64,000 nucleotides of DNA, from positions 124,001 through 188,000 of the forward strand of contig CAWGYT010000018.1 in NCBI GenBank assembly GCA_963826795.1, given 5' to 3'. The notes beneath the pieces are model-generated. The model saw only the letters and a program-made list of their open reading frames with translations. It did not search any database and was not told where the DNA came from. A program made the translations under genes and the position numbers. Shown one piece after another: positions 47,115 through 55,991 of the stretch. Origin of the DNA: CAWGYT01 sp963826795. GTDB taxonomy: Bacteria > Planctomycetota > Planctomycetia > Pirellulales > Pirellulaceae. Position 1 is the stretch's first letter, and the number at the start of each line of letters is the position of its first letter.

Positions 47115-48032
47115 ATGTCGATTTCCTTGCGCGGTCTGATCGCCGCTCCTCACACCCCCTTCGATGCCCAGGGCGAGTTGCAGCTGGACGTGATCGAACG
47201 TCAAGTCGAGCATTTGCTGGCGGAGGGCGTCGTGGCGGCGTTTGTCTGCGGCACGACGGGCGAGGGGATGTCGCTGACGCTCGAGGAACGGCAGGCCGTG
47301 GCCCAACGATGGGTCGATACCTCCCGCGGCACGCGTCTGAGCGTGATCGTTCACGTGGGCTGTGCCGCGCTGCGAGACGCTCGGAACCTGGCGGCCCATG
47401 CCGCCCGAATTCAGGCAACGGCCATCGCCGCGCTCGCCCCGTTCTATCACCGGCCCCCGCACGTGACGGCGCTGGTCGACTGCTGTCGGCAAATTGCCGC
47501 CGCAGCACCCGCGTTGCCGTTCTTTTACTACCACATCCCGTCGATGACGCAGATTCGGTTGTCGATGTCGGAATTCCTTGAGCGGGGCAGTTCGCAGATC
47601 CCGAATCTGGCTGGCCTGAAGTACACGGACGACGACCTGATGCAGTTGCAGGAGTGTTTGGCGGTCGCCCCCGATCGGCTGCAGATCCTGCACGGTTTCG
47701 ATGAAATCCTGCTGGCGGGTCTGGCGTTGGGTGTCAGGGCGGCGACGGGCAGTACCTACAATTTCGCGGCCAGGCTGTATCACGATCTGATCGCCGCATT
47801 CGAGGCCGGCGATTTGCCGCGGGCGGCCCAGCGACAACAGGTCAGCGTGCGTCTCGTCCGTCTCTTGGCCCGCTATGACTTCGCCCCGGCCGCCAAAGCG
47901 ATGATGCGCACGGTTGGAATCGACTGCGGGCCCGTCCGCCCGCCGCTGCAACCGCTGTCGGAGGAAGCGTTCGCCCGGCTGGAGTGCGAACTTCAGGCCC
48001 AGCAACTTCTGCCGTGGATCGGGCGTCAGTAA
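47115..48032 (+). CDS. nanA: N-acetylneuraminate lyase
   Basis: DapA/NanA aldolase family, 305 residues. GTTGEGMSLTLEER near residue 46, catalytic tyrosine in LPFFYYHIPSMTQIRL, Schiff-base lysine in GLKYTDDDLMQLQE, and TGSTYNFAARLYHDLI. The FYYHIP wording is that of NAL, not DHDPS (which has YNVPxRT). Cleaves sialic acid to ManNAc and pyruvate. It starts a plus-strand run with the sulfatase (45 bases later) and the Kelch/SSS fusion; GAGG lies about 9 bases before ATG. Confidence 0.9.
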   Translation: MSISLRGLIAAPHTPFDAQGELQLDVIERQVEHLLAEGVVAAFVCGTTGEGMSLTLEERQAVAQRWVDTSRGTRLSVIVHVGCAALRDARNLAAHAARIQATAIAALAPFYHRPPHVTALVDCCRQIAAAAPALPFFYYHIPSMTQIRLSMSEFLERGSSQIPNLAGLKYTDDDLMQLQECLAVAPDRLQILHGFDEILLAGLALGVRAATGSTYNFAARLYHDLIAAFEAGDLPRAAQRQQVSVRLVRLLARYDFAPAAKAMMRTVGIDCGPVRPPLQPLSEEAFARLECELQAQQLLPWIGRQ

Positions 48033-48077
48033 GCCCCTCCCGTCAACGAGACCCTCTTCGCCCCAGGGAGCAATCGC

Positions 48078-49472
48078 ATGTTTCGCCGATTCAAGCAGAG
48101 TTTGCCCTGCTTCGTGCTGCTCTGCCTGCACGCAAGCGTCCAGGCCAAGCCGAACATCATTTACTTGCTGGCCGATGACCTGGGATACGGCGAACTGGGC
48201 TGTTACGGCCAGCAGGTGATCAACACGCCGCATCTGGATCGCCTGGCCGCCTCCGGAATTCGCTTTACGCAACACTATGCCGGAGCCCCGGTCTGTGCCC
48301 CCTCACGATGCGTCTTGATGACCGGCTTGCACTCGGGACATGCGTTTATTCGTGACAATCGCGAGTGGAAGCCCGAAGGCCAGTATCCGATTCCCGATGA
48401 GACGAAGACCCTCGCCGAGTACCTGCATGAAGCCGGTTACGCGACGGCGGCCATCGGCAAATGGGGGCTCGGTTACCCCGGATCGAGCGGTGATCCCAAC
48501 CGCCAGGGATTCGATCTGTTCTACGGATACAATTGCCAACGACACGCCCACAATCATTATCCGCGGTATCTCTGGCGGAACGACGAGCGGGTCGAGCTGG
48601 CAGGCAATACCCGAGGTCTGACGGGCGCCCAGTTCTCGCAAGACAAATTCACGGAGCAGGCCGTGGCGTTTGTGCGGGCCCACGCCGACCGCCCCTTCTT
48701 CCTGTACATGCCGTTCACGATTCCGCACCTTTCGATCCAGGTCCCGCCGGAATCGCTGGCCGAGTACGAAGGCAAGATTCCCGAGGAGGAATACGAGCAC
48801 CGCGACGGCTACCTCCGTTTTCCGGCGCCCCGAGCCGGCTACGCGGCGATGATCTCGCATCTGGATCGCGACATCGGCAAGCTACTGGCCGTCTTGGACG
48901 AGCTGGGACTGGCCGACAACACGCTGGTCATGTTCAGTTCCGACAACGGTCCCACCTACAACCGGCTCGGCGGCTCCGATTCCGACTTCTTCCGCAGCTC
49001 CGGGCCGCTTCGCGGACGCAAGGGAGGTGTTTACGAGGGCGGCATCCGGGTTCCCCTGATCGCGCGCTGGCCCGGCAAGATCGCGCCGGGGCGTGTCACC
49101 GACCACGCCAGCGCCTTCTGGGACGTGTTGCCCACGGTGCTGGAGGCCGCCGAGGTGGAGCTCCCAGACGAGGTCGACGGGCTGAGCTTTCTGCCCACGT
49201 TGCTGGGCCGTGGCACGCAACGCGAGCACGCGGCGCTGGTCTGGCACTTTCCGGGTTACGGCGGCCAACAGGCGGTGCGGATCGGACCCTGGAAGGGCGT
49301 GCGGCGAAATCTCCGGCGAGCCAACCCCTCTCCCTTCGAACTCTATGATCTCCGCGTCGATCTTTCGGAGAGCCACGACGTGGCTCCGCAGAATCCCGAG
49401 CGGGTCGAGCAGATGATGAAGATCCTCGCCGAAACCCAATCGCCGTCCGAGATCTTTCCGGTGTTGCCATGA
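48078..49472 (+). CDS. Sulfatase (type I, formylglycine)
   Basis: 464 residues. Signal peptide (FVLLCLHASVQA), metal site PNIIYLLADDLGYGELGCYG, and the formylglycine motif APVCAPSRCVLMTGLHSG (C-x-P-S-R). GKWGLGYPGS is the lysine-containing active-site loop, and FSSDNGPTYNRLGG carries the C-terminal metal ligands. Removes sulfate esters, probably from sulfated glycans. Overlaps the following Kelch/SSS gene by ATGA, so coupled translation; with sialidase, nanA and the transporter it forms a glycan-use block. Confidence 0.95.
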   Translation: MFRRFKQSLPCFVLLCLHASVQAKPNIIYLLADDLGYGELGCYGQQVINTPHLDRLAASGIRFTQHYAGAPVCAPSRCVLMTGLHSGHAFIRDNREWKPEGQYPIPDETKTLAEYLHEAGYATAAIGKWGLGYPGSSGDPNRQGFDLFYGYNCQRHAHNHYPRYLWRNDERVELAGNTRGLTGAQFSQDKFTEQAVAFVRAHADRPFFLYMPFTIPHLSIQVPPESLAEYEGKIPEEEYEHRDGYLRFPAPRAGYAAMISHLDRDIGKLLAVLDELGLADNTLVMFSSDNGPTYNRLGGSDSDFFRSSGPLRGRKGGVYEGGIRVPLIARWPGKIAPGRVTDHASAFWDVLPTVLEAAEVELPDEVDGLSFLPTLLGRGTQREHAALVWHFPGYGGQQAVRIGPWKGVRRNLRRANPSPFELYDLRVDLSESHDVAPQNPERVEQMMKILAETQSPSEIFPVLP

Positions 49473-52088
49473 GCAAGGGCCGAGTTCGCGAAGCATGCCC
49501 ACCTGGCTTGGTTCGCGCTCCGGCGTGCTTCGGATCCATTCGTGCGACTTGCGGGCTGAGCCTGCTGGTGGTCGCACTTCTGGGCCATCGGGGATTCAGC
49601 GAAACGCGAAGCTGCTGGTCACTGCAGTCCCGCGAGCTTCCCGCCCTGCCGGATGCGGCAGGAGGGGCGGGCATGTTCGCCGGCGTCAGTCGCACGGTCC
49701 TGATCGCGGCCGGCGGTACGACGTTCCCCGCTCTCGCTCCGCGGCCCGACCGCACGAAGATTCCCACGCCACACGACACGATCTGGGTTTACCGGTTCGA
49801 CGCACAAACCTGGACCCAGGCCGCCCGACGCCTGGACCGTCCGCTCGCCCATGGCCTGAGCGTCGCGGGACGCGAGGGTGTGATTTGCATCGGGGGCGAC
49901 GATGGCCAGCGATGCTTCGGCCCGTGTTTTCGAACTGGCCTGGGTCGATGATCGCATTGAGCAACGCGAGTTGCCAAACTTGCCGATGCCCGCAAGTCAG
50001 CTCTGTGGCGCGCGCGTCGCCGACCAGGTGATCGTCTGCGGCGGGATCGCCACGGTGAATGCCACCCAAGCGCTGCGGCAGGCTTGGAGGTTGGACTTGA
50101 ACGCGCTGGAACTCGGCTGGCGTCAATTACCTCCACTGCCGGTCGAGCGAACGCAGGCCGTCGCCGGAGCATGGCAGAACGAGCTTTTCGTGTTCGGCGG
50201 CATCCGGCTGCGAGATCGAGGCGACGGCCAGCCGGAACCGGTGCGGCCCGGTCTGCGGGACGCGTGGCGCTGGCGAGTGACACACGACGACTTGGGACCG
50301 TGGCAAGCCGCGGCGCCGTTACCCTCGCCGCTGGTCGGCGCGCCCTCCCCGGCGCTCAACCTGGGACAAACTCATCTGGTGATCTTCGGCGGCGCCGCCG
50401 GAACGCGGCGGGACATCGACGGCGCGACCGAGCCTGGTTTTCCGGGCCGCGTGTGGGCCTACCAACCGTTCACGGATCGATGGCAATTCAGCCGGCCGCT
50501 CAAGGCACCGGTGCCGCGCATCGCGGCGCCCCTGGTCTCGCTTTCCGCTGACGCCGCCCAACCGATCGCGGTCGTGGTCGGCGGCCCGATTCGTCCCGGC
50601 GTCCCGACGGGCCAGTTCACCGAGTTGCGTGTCGAGCTGGAAGCGTCTCGATTTACCTGGCTCAGCTGGAGCATCCTGGCGGGCTACCTGGCCGCAATGG
50701 TCGGCATTGGCGCCTACTGCTCGCGACGCGAACACGCGCCGGCCGACTTCTTTCTCGCAAGCCGCCGGATTCCCTGGTGGGCCAGCGGGCTTTCGATTTT
50801 CGCGACCATGCTCAGCGCGATCACCTACTTGGGAATCCCCGCTCGCAGCTTTGGAACGAACTGGACCTTTTTCCTGTTGAATTGCGGCATCCTGGCCGTC
50901 GTCCCGATCGTGGTAACGTGGTACGTTCCGCGTTTTCGAGAAGTCGGCATCACCAGCGCGTACGAGTATCTGGAAGCGCGGTTCAGCCTGGGGATTCGTT
51001 TGCTGGGAAGCAGTTCCTTTATCGCTTTTCAGCTAGGACGAATGGGCATCGTCGTCTTGCTGCCGGCGTTAGCATTGTCGGCCGTTACCGGCGCCAACGT
51101 CTACCTGAGCATCCTGGTGATGGGCTGCCTCAGCACCCTCTACACCGTGCTCGGCGGGATCGAGGCCGTGATCTGGACGGATGTTGTCCAGAGCCTGGTG
51201 CTGTTGGGTGGCGCATTGCTGGCCGTGGCGATCATGTTGCTCTCGATCGAGGGCGGGTTGGGATCCGTCTTGGCGGAGGCGCGGGCCGCACACAAGTTGC
51301 AGTGGGTTGAATGGAACTGGGACATGCTCGGGACGGGACTGCCGGTGATCGTCCTGGCAGCGTGCTTCAACAATCTGATTTCGTATACGACCGACCAGGC
51401 AGTGATCCAGCGCTATTTATCCACTCCCGACCGCGCTCAGGCCGTACGCGCGGTCTGGGCGAACGGCTGGATTTCCGTCCCGGCGTCGGCCCTCTTCTTC
51501 TTCGTGGGAACGTGTCTGTTCGTCTTTTATCAAGCCTTTCCCGAGCGTCTGCCGCCGCTGGCAAAAGCCGATCAGATCTTCGCGGGATTCATCGCCCACG
51601 AAATGCCTTCCGCGTTGGCGGGCTTGGTCATCGCCGGCGTGTTCGCCGCCGCGATGTCCAGCCTGGACTCGAGCATTCATTCGGTCGCCACGGCGATCAG
51701 CACGGATTTCGTGCTGCGGTTCCGACCCCAGCTTGCCCCCGCTCGCCTGCTTCGCCTGGCCCGCGGGCTGACCTTGCTGCTCGGTATCGCCGGCACGGCG
51801 ACCGCCCTCGGGATGGCAACCCTGGATGTGCCGTACCTGTGGAAACTGTTCTTGGACTGGGTCGGTCTGCTGGGCGGACCGCTCGCGGGTTTATTCGCGC
51901 TGGGAATCTTCACGCGGCGAGTCCAAGCGAGCCATGCCTGGTGCGGCGTAATGGCGAGCGTCACGGCCCTGATTTGCACCAAGTTCGCCTGGCCGGTGAA
52001 CGGCTTGCTGTATGGCGCGATCGGCACGTCGAGCTGTATCGCCGCGAGCCTGCTGGCCCGTTACCTGAGGCCCGATGCACGCCGGTAA
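49469..52088 (+). CDS. Kelch (NanM-like) propeller fused to Na+/solute symporter (frameshifted)
   Basis: Signal peptide near the N-terminus, then a Kelch-type propeller to ~390, e.g. VIVCGGIATVNATQALRQA, GAWQNELFVFGGIRLRDRG and LVIFGGAAGTRRDIDG. It has the same plan as N-acetylneuraminate epimerase (NanM). From ~400 the sodium:solute symporter domain has about 13 membrane segments, including ITYLGIPARSFGTNWTFFLL, GGIEAVIWTDVVQSLVLLGG and AAMSSLDSSIHSVATAISTD. A +1 shift near 49904 separates ...GVICIGGDD from ASDASARVFELAW. About 870 residues. Likely epimerises and imports sialic acid, feeding NanA. Confidence 0.88.
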
Positions 52089-52122
52089 CGGGAGGGCGAG
52101 TCTCCCGTTTCACGCCCTCCCG
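52089..52122. terminator. Hairpin between convergent genes, GGGAGGGCG family
   Basis: Arms CGGGAGGGCG (52089-52098) and CGCCCTCCCG (52113-52122) with an inner CTCCCG loop match. Starts directly after the symporter stop; sodN ends at 52141 on the other strand. A bidirectional terminator or a repeat element related to the one at 24464-24510. Confidence 0.65.
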
Positions 52123-52140
52123 GGATCGCTTTCGGTGATC

Positions 52141-52602
52141 CTATTTTTCCAGCTCAGGCTCTTTGCCTTCGTAGGCTCGGTAGAAATTCAAGATGGATTC
52201 ACGAAGCGCCACGGCGCTGGCGGGATCTACCGTTTGCTTGCACTTCATGGCCGCAACCATCACGGCATGAGCCGCCATGAGCTTCTCGCCGTATCCTTCC
52301 GTGCCCGGCTTGATGCGCTGCGTCATGAAGTACTGTGCGATAATGTGCTGCGAGTTGGTCGCGTGCGATTCCTTGGTCGTCACCCAACGGGCGAGTTGAT
52401 TGTGCGAGAGCGCATCGGACTTCGCAGACAGCTCCTGCACATTCGTAATCGCCTTGGCGATCGTCTCTTGATCCTCCATCAGCTCCTCGAAACGACGTTG
52501 ATCGGCATAGATCCCGCAGGGGACTTCGCAATGGGCAAACACTCGGGGTGCGGTCACGAGCAAGCAAGCGGCGGTCATCGCAAGGACGAATACAGACTTC
52601 AT
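52141..52602 (-). CDS. sodN: Exported nickel superoxide dismutase
   Basis: 153 residues. Sec signal peptide of about 23 residues (SVFVLAMTAACLLVTAPRVF followed by A) directly precedes HCEVPCGIYADQRRF, the Ni-hook HCxxPCGxY. Signal peptidase cleavage after AFA would leave His1 at the mature N-terminus, as Ni-SOD requires. The rest is a four-helix bundle (ETIAKAITNVQELSAKSDAL, RWVTTKESHATNSQHIIAQY) of about 130 mature residues. GAAGGAG 8 bases before ATG. No sodX-type protease is adjacent. Detoxifies superoxide in the periplasm or outside. Confidence 0.93.
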   Translation of the reverse strand: MKSVFVLAMTAACLLVTAPRVFAHCEVPCGIYADQRRFEELMEDQETIAKAITNVQELSAKSDALSHNQLARWVTTKESHATNSQHIIAQYFMTQRIKPGTEGYGEKLMAAHAVMVAAMKCKQTVDPASAVALRESILNFYRAYEGKEPELEK

Positions 52603-52886
52603 CAGTTGTTCTCCTTCAGCTCAAAGAGGTTCGTAGAATCCAGGAAAGCGAAAACATCGGAACGCGCCTGGCGCGGACCAAGTCGCATCGCAGCGACCAA
52701 CTCGAATTGCGTCGCCGCCGAAAGTCCTTGGTGGCGACAAGGACCGACCCCAAAATTGTCATGGCCGGCGCAGCCGCTCGCAAGGGGGCGAGTTGCTGAC
52801 GCAAGGTCGGTGACGATCCGAGCTTCGGCAATATCAAAGTCAAGAATTGCGATCGTCTCGGGAGGGCGGGGAAGCGGTGACAAAGC

Positions 52887-53729
52887 CTAACTTGACGCAC
52901 TCCAGCGTTGGCCGCTGCGAAGCACCTCGGCGGGTTGGCCGAGTCGTTGGCAGGTGGCAAGAAATTCGTCGGGCGTGGCCGTGTTGAACTGGAACATGTC
53001 ATAGTGACAAGGAATCACAACACCGGCCCCGATCGCGTAAGCCAGTTCCGCGGCCTCGTGGCCCCACAGGTTACCGGCTACGCGACGCTCGGCAGCTCGT
53101 CCATTGATGGGGAGCAGCGCGACATCGATGGACCATTGCCGCAAGGTCGACTCCATGCCCTCAAAACGGACCGTATCACCACTGTGGTAGAGTGTCCACG
53201 GCCCAAGCCGAACGATGTAGCCCAAGTAACGAAAGCGCCCCGCTTCGTCTCGATCCAGTGCCTCGTGTGCCGCCGGGACGGCGTGCAGCAGAATGCCGCG
53301 GACGTTGACATTTTGGCCGGCGTCCAGCGGAACCAAACGCTGCGGCGGAACCTGCAGTCGCTCAGCGGCGAGCACCTGGTTGGCGGCGGGCACGACGATT
53401 TCGAGCGCGGGGTTCACCTGGATCAGCGGCTGCAGGGTTTCGGCGTCGAGATGATCCGTGTGTTGATGACTGGAGGTCACGACGTCGATAAAGTCCAATC
53501 GACGGGGGTCGATCACGCGCTCGGTCATCCGCACGTGGGGTTTGTCGGTTTGAGCGTACTTGCGGGTCAGCGAATCCGACAAATAGGGATCCAGCAACAG
53601 GTGGCGCCCTTGCCATTGGACCAGAAAGCCGCTCTGGCCCAACCACCACAGGTGAAGTCGATCGGTCTGTTGCGCCGCGGCCGCGATATCGGCCAGCAAC
53701 GCGTCATCGGCTAAGGCAGGTTTGATCAT
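52887..53729 (-). CDS. Metallo-beta-lactamase-fold hydrolase (UlaG-like)
   Basis: 280 residues from ATG 53729. The two-metal site HxHxDH is visible as TSSHQHTDHLDAETL; other landmarks are LHLWWLGQSGFLVQW (strand start), LLDPYLSD, VPAAHEALDRDEAG, YHSGDTVRFEGM and a final CHYDMFQFNTATP. Similar to UlaG/L-ascorbate-6-P lactonase and related sugar-phosphate or amide hydrolases; substrate unknown. The start codon overlaps the stop of the MetE-C-like gene upstream (ATGA), so they are co-translated. Confidence 0.85.
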   Translation of the reverse strand: MIKPALADDALLADIAAAAQQTDRLHLWWLGQSGFLVQWQGRHLLLDPYLSDSLTRKYAQTDKPHVRMTERVIDPRRLDFIDVVTSSHQHTDHLDAETLQPLIQVNPALEIVVPAANQVLAAERLQVPPQRLVPLDAGQNVNVRGILLHAVPAAHEALDRDEAGRFRYLGYIVRLGPWTLYHSGDTVRFEGMESTLRQWSIDVALLPINGRAAERRVAGNLWGHEAAELAYAIGAGVVIPCHYDMFQFNTATPDEFLATCQRLGQPAEVLRSGQRWSASS

Positions 53730-54760
53730 AGTCCCAGCTCGCGGCGCACTTCGTGCACCCCGGCCACCAAGTTGGCCAGTTTTTGTTTCGCGGCCCAACG
53801 CGCCGTCTGACTCAGCCCGCAATCGGGACTGAACGATAGCCGCTCGGGCGGGGCATGTTTCAGGCATGCTTGGACACGGTGGACAATGTCCGGCACCGAC
53901 TCGACATAGTAGCTCTTCACATCGACGATCCCCACGGAGACGTCTCGTCGGCGGACAATTTCTTGAATCAGTTCCAGCTCGGCAAACTCGCGACTGGCCA
54001 TCTCCACGTGAATCTCGTCCACCTGGAAGTCGAGGAAGTCGGGAATCATTGGTCGATACCGACGATAGCCGACGGCGTGTCCCTTGAAGTTGCCGAAGCA
54101 AAGGTGTGTCGAGAGGCGGCAGCGGCCCACGATCGGCTCGACCGTTCGATTGAAGATGTCGACCAGCCGGCGTCGATCCTCGCGGTACGCGTAGCAGCTC
54201 ATCGACGGCTCATCGACGGTCAGCTCCGCGCAGCCGGCCTCGACCAAACGGACCAGTTCCTGGCGAATCAAGGGCAGCAAGGCTTCGGCCAAGGCGTAGC
54301 GATCGGGGTATTGGGCATTCGGAATCAAGCGGCCGCTCATGGTGTAAGGACCGGGCACGCTGGCCTTGAGCGTGACTCCGGGCGGGGCGAGTCGCCGCAG
54401 CCGCTGGTACTCTGCGACGGCGCCAAGCCCTCGGGGAGCGGTTAAGGGTCCGCTGACGGCGTGGCGTCCGCGCTGGTCGTGGGCAGGCGGACCGAATCGG
54501 CGGGGGCTGGCCGATTCCAGTTCGATCCCGGACAGGAAACCGTAAAACGAAAGGTTAAAGTCCAACCGCGTCTGTTCGCCGTCGGTGATCACGTCCAATC
54601 CGGCGGCCAGCTGATCGTGGATGGCGGCGATCACGGCGTCGTCCTGCATCTCGGCCAGATCCGCCGAACCGAACTCGTGCAAATGCTGACCGGCGAATTC
54701 CAGCCACGCGGGAAATGGGTAGCTGCCGATCACCGTCGTTCGCAAGGGCCTGGGCTGCAT
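53726..54760 (-). CDS. MetE C-terminal-domain methyltransferase
   Basis: 344 residues corresponding to the C-terminal catalytic barrel of cobalamin-independent methionine synthase, without the N-terminal MetE half. Zinc ligands are visible: THLCFGNF (His and Cys) and FSPDCGLSQTARW (Cys). The opening RTTVIGSYPFPAWL and VDVKSYYVESVPDIVHRVQA are standard. Core-type MetE enzymes methylate homocysteine or related thiols, sometimes with non-folate donors. Directly followed by the MBL-fold gene; the pair may act together. Exact substrate not determinable. Confidence 0.9.
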   Translation of the reverse strand: MQPRPLRTTVIGSYPFPAWLEFAGQHLHEFGSADLAEMQDDAVIAAIHDQLAAGLDVITDGEQTRLDFNLSFYGFLSGIELESASPRRFGPPAHDQRGRHAVSGPLTAPRGLGAVAEYQRLRRLAPPGVTLKASVPGPYTMSGRLIPNAQYPDRYALAEALLPLIRQELVRLVEAGCAELTVDEPSMSCYAYREDRRRLVDIFNRTVEPIVGRCRLSTHLCFGNFKGHAVGYRRYRPMIPDFLDFQVDEIHVEMASREFAELELIQEIVRRRDVSVGIVDVKSYYVESVPDIVHRVQACLKHAPPERLSFSPDCGLSQTARWAAKQKLANLVAGVHEVRRELGL

Positions 54761-54799
54761 GCTTCGTTGACTTGGGGAAAGAGGAAGGCTTCTTAGTTC

Positions 54800-55609
54800 T
54801 CAGGGCCGAGGACGGCCCAGATTCTCAAACAAACAGACCATCCGGCGAGCATGTTCATCGTAAGCCGCCTCAAACAACTCGGCCGCGCGCGTGGAACCGA
54901 CGAGGCACGCCGCGGTGAGAACTTGGAGCGGATATCCGGCCTGGTTCAAACGGGCCGCCGTCTCGGCCTTCAGGCAATTGATCAGCATTGCGCCCCCGAC
55001 GGTGGACGCGGGCGCCACGGGGGTTTCGAGTCCCGGCAGCTGGACGACGGCATCTCCGATCGGGGCGCCGGTATCAAGCACCAGATCGGCACAGTCCGTC
55101 AACTTGAGTCCCTCCGGGTGGCGCGACGTGCTGACGGAGCTGTGCTGTTGGCTGACCACGGCCACGACCTTCACGCCCCGTTGCTGAAAGCCCTGTGCCA
55201 TCTCGATCGGCACCAGGTTGCAGCCGCTGGAGGAAACGACGAGCGCAGAGTCTTGGGGCGAGAGGTCGAAGTTGCGCAAAATCCGCTCTGCCAGTCCCGC
55301 GCGATTCTCCAAGAACATTGCCTGACGTTGTCCATTGGCGCCGGTGACCAGATTGTGGAACGTGAGCGACAATTCGACGATCGGATTAAAGCCGGGAAAG
55401 GAGCCGTACCGCGGCCACATCTCCTCGACCAGAATCCGACTGTGTCCGGCCCCGAACAGGTGGACCAGACGATTCGCCCGCACGGTTTCCGCGAACCATT
55501 CGGCCGCCTGGACCAGCGCTGCGTCCTGACGGCGAACCTCGGCCACCATCCGCTCGCAAGCTGCCAAATAGTCCTCGGTCGGGGTCATCACGACAACTTC
55601 ACGATACAT
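54800..55609 (-). CDS. SIS-domain sugar-phosphate protein (UPF0309-like)
   Basis: 269 residues. SIS fold: LVHLFGAGHSRILVEEMWPR, SALVVSSSGCNLVPIEMAQG, KVVAVVSQQHSSVSTSRHPEG and a C-terminal helix. Family of putative phosphosugar isomerases/binding proteins (UPF0309). GTG/ATG choice: the frame opens with ATG 55609. Situated 39 bases upstream of the MetE-C-like gene on the same strand and may link to amino-sugar metabolism with the nearby sialic-acid genes; that is inference. Confidence 0.83.
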   Translation of the reverse strand: MYREVVVMTPTEDYLAACERMVAEVRRQDAALVQAAEWFAETVRANRLVHLFGAGHSRILVEEMWPRYGSFPGFNPIVELSLTFHNLVTGANGQRQAMFLENRAGLAERILRNFDLSPQDSALVVSSSGCNLVPIEMAQGFQQRGVKVVAVVSQQHSSVSTSRHPEGLKLTDCADLVLDTGAPIGDAVVQLPGLETPVAPASTVGGAMLINCLKAETAARLNQAGYPLQVLTAACLVGSTRAAELFEAAYDEHARRMVCLFENLGRPRP

Positions 55610-55991
55610 GGAGCGGGTTGATTCGGCGGCAGGTCGGTCAGGCTTCGCCCGTCGCCTCCACGTGGCAGGTCATTGTGGCGCGGCGCCGAGCGGAGTCAAC
55701 CCGAGGAACGAGAAAGTGTGGTCGGTCGCCGCCCAGGGCCGCGCGGGTCCCCCGGAGACGACTCCTTTTCCAAGCGACCTGGGGCTGATACGCTTGGCCA
55801 GACAGGGCGCGGCAGCCACCGCGGGGTCAATGCGGACGCAATCACGGGGCCCGTGGAACGCCGGTTGAGGCACCGCGGCTCGAGTGGGTGTCATCACCCC
55901 GCTCCTGCTTCCCGTCCCCGGCGCCTGGGTCGTTGGGCGACCCGGCGACGCTTCACGAATCACGTTCCGTTTTTTCCCGACGAGGTCCCCA
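55610..55991. other. Divergent intergenic region before pyruvate carboxylase
   Basis: 382 bases between the SIS gene and pyc. The carboxylase frame is open back to 55884, but conserved sequence begins only after 55992. No RNA gene or riboswitch recognised. Confidence 0.5.

Noticed and set aside
52602..52883. 93-codon ORF directly upstream of sodN
   Set aside because: No similarity and poor start; the region is better explained as the sodN promoter/leader following the MBL-gene stop.
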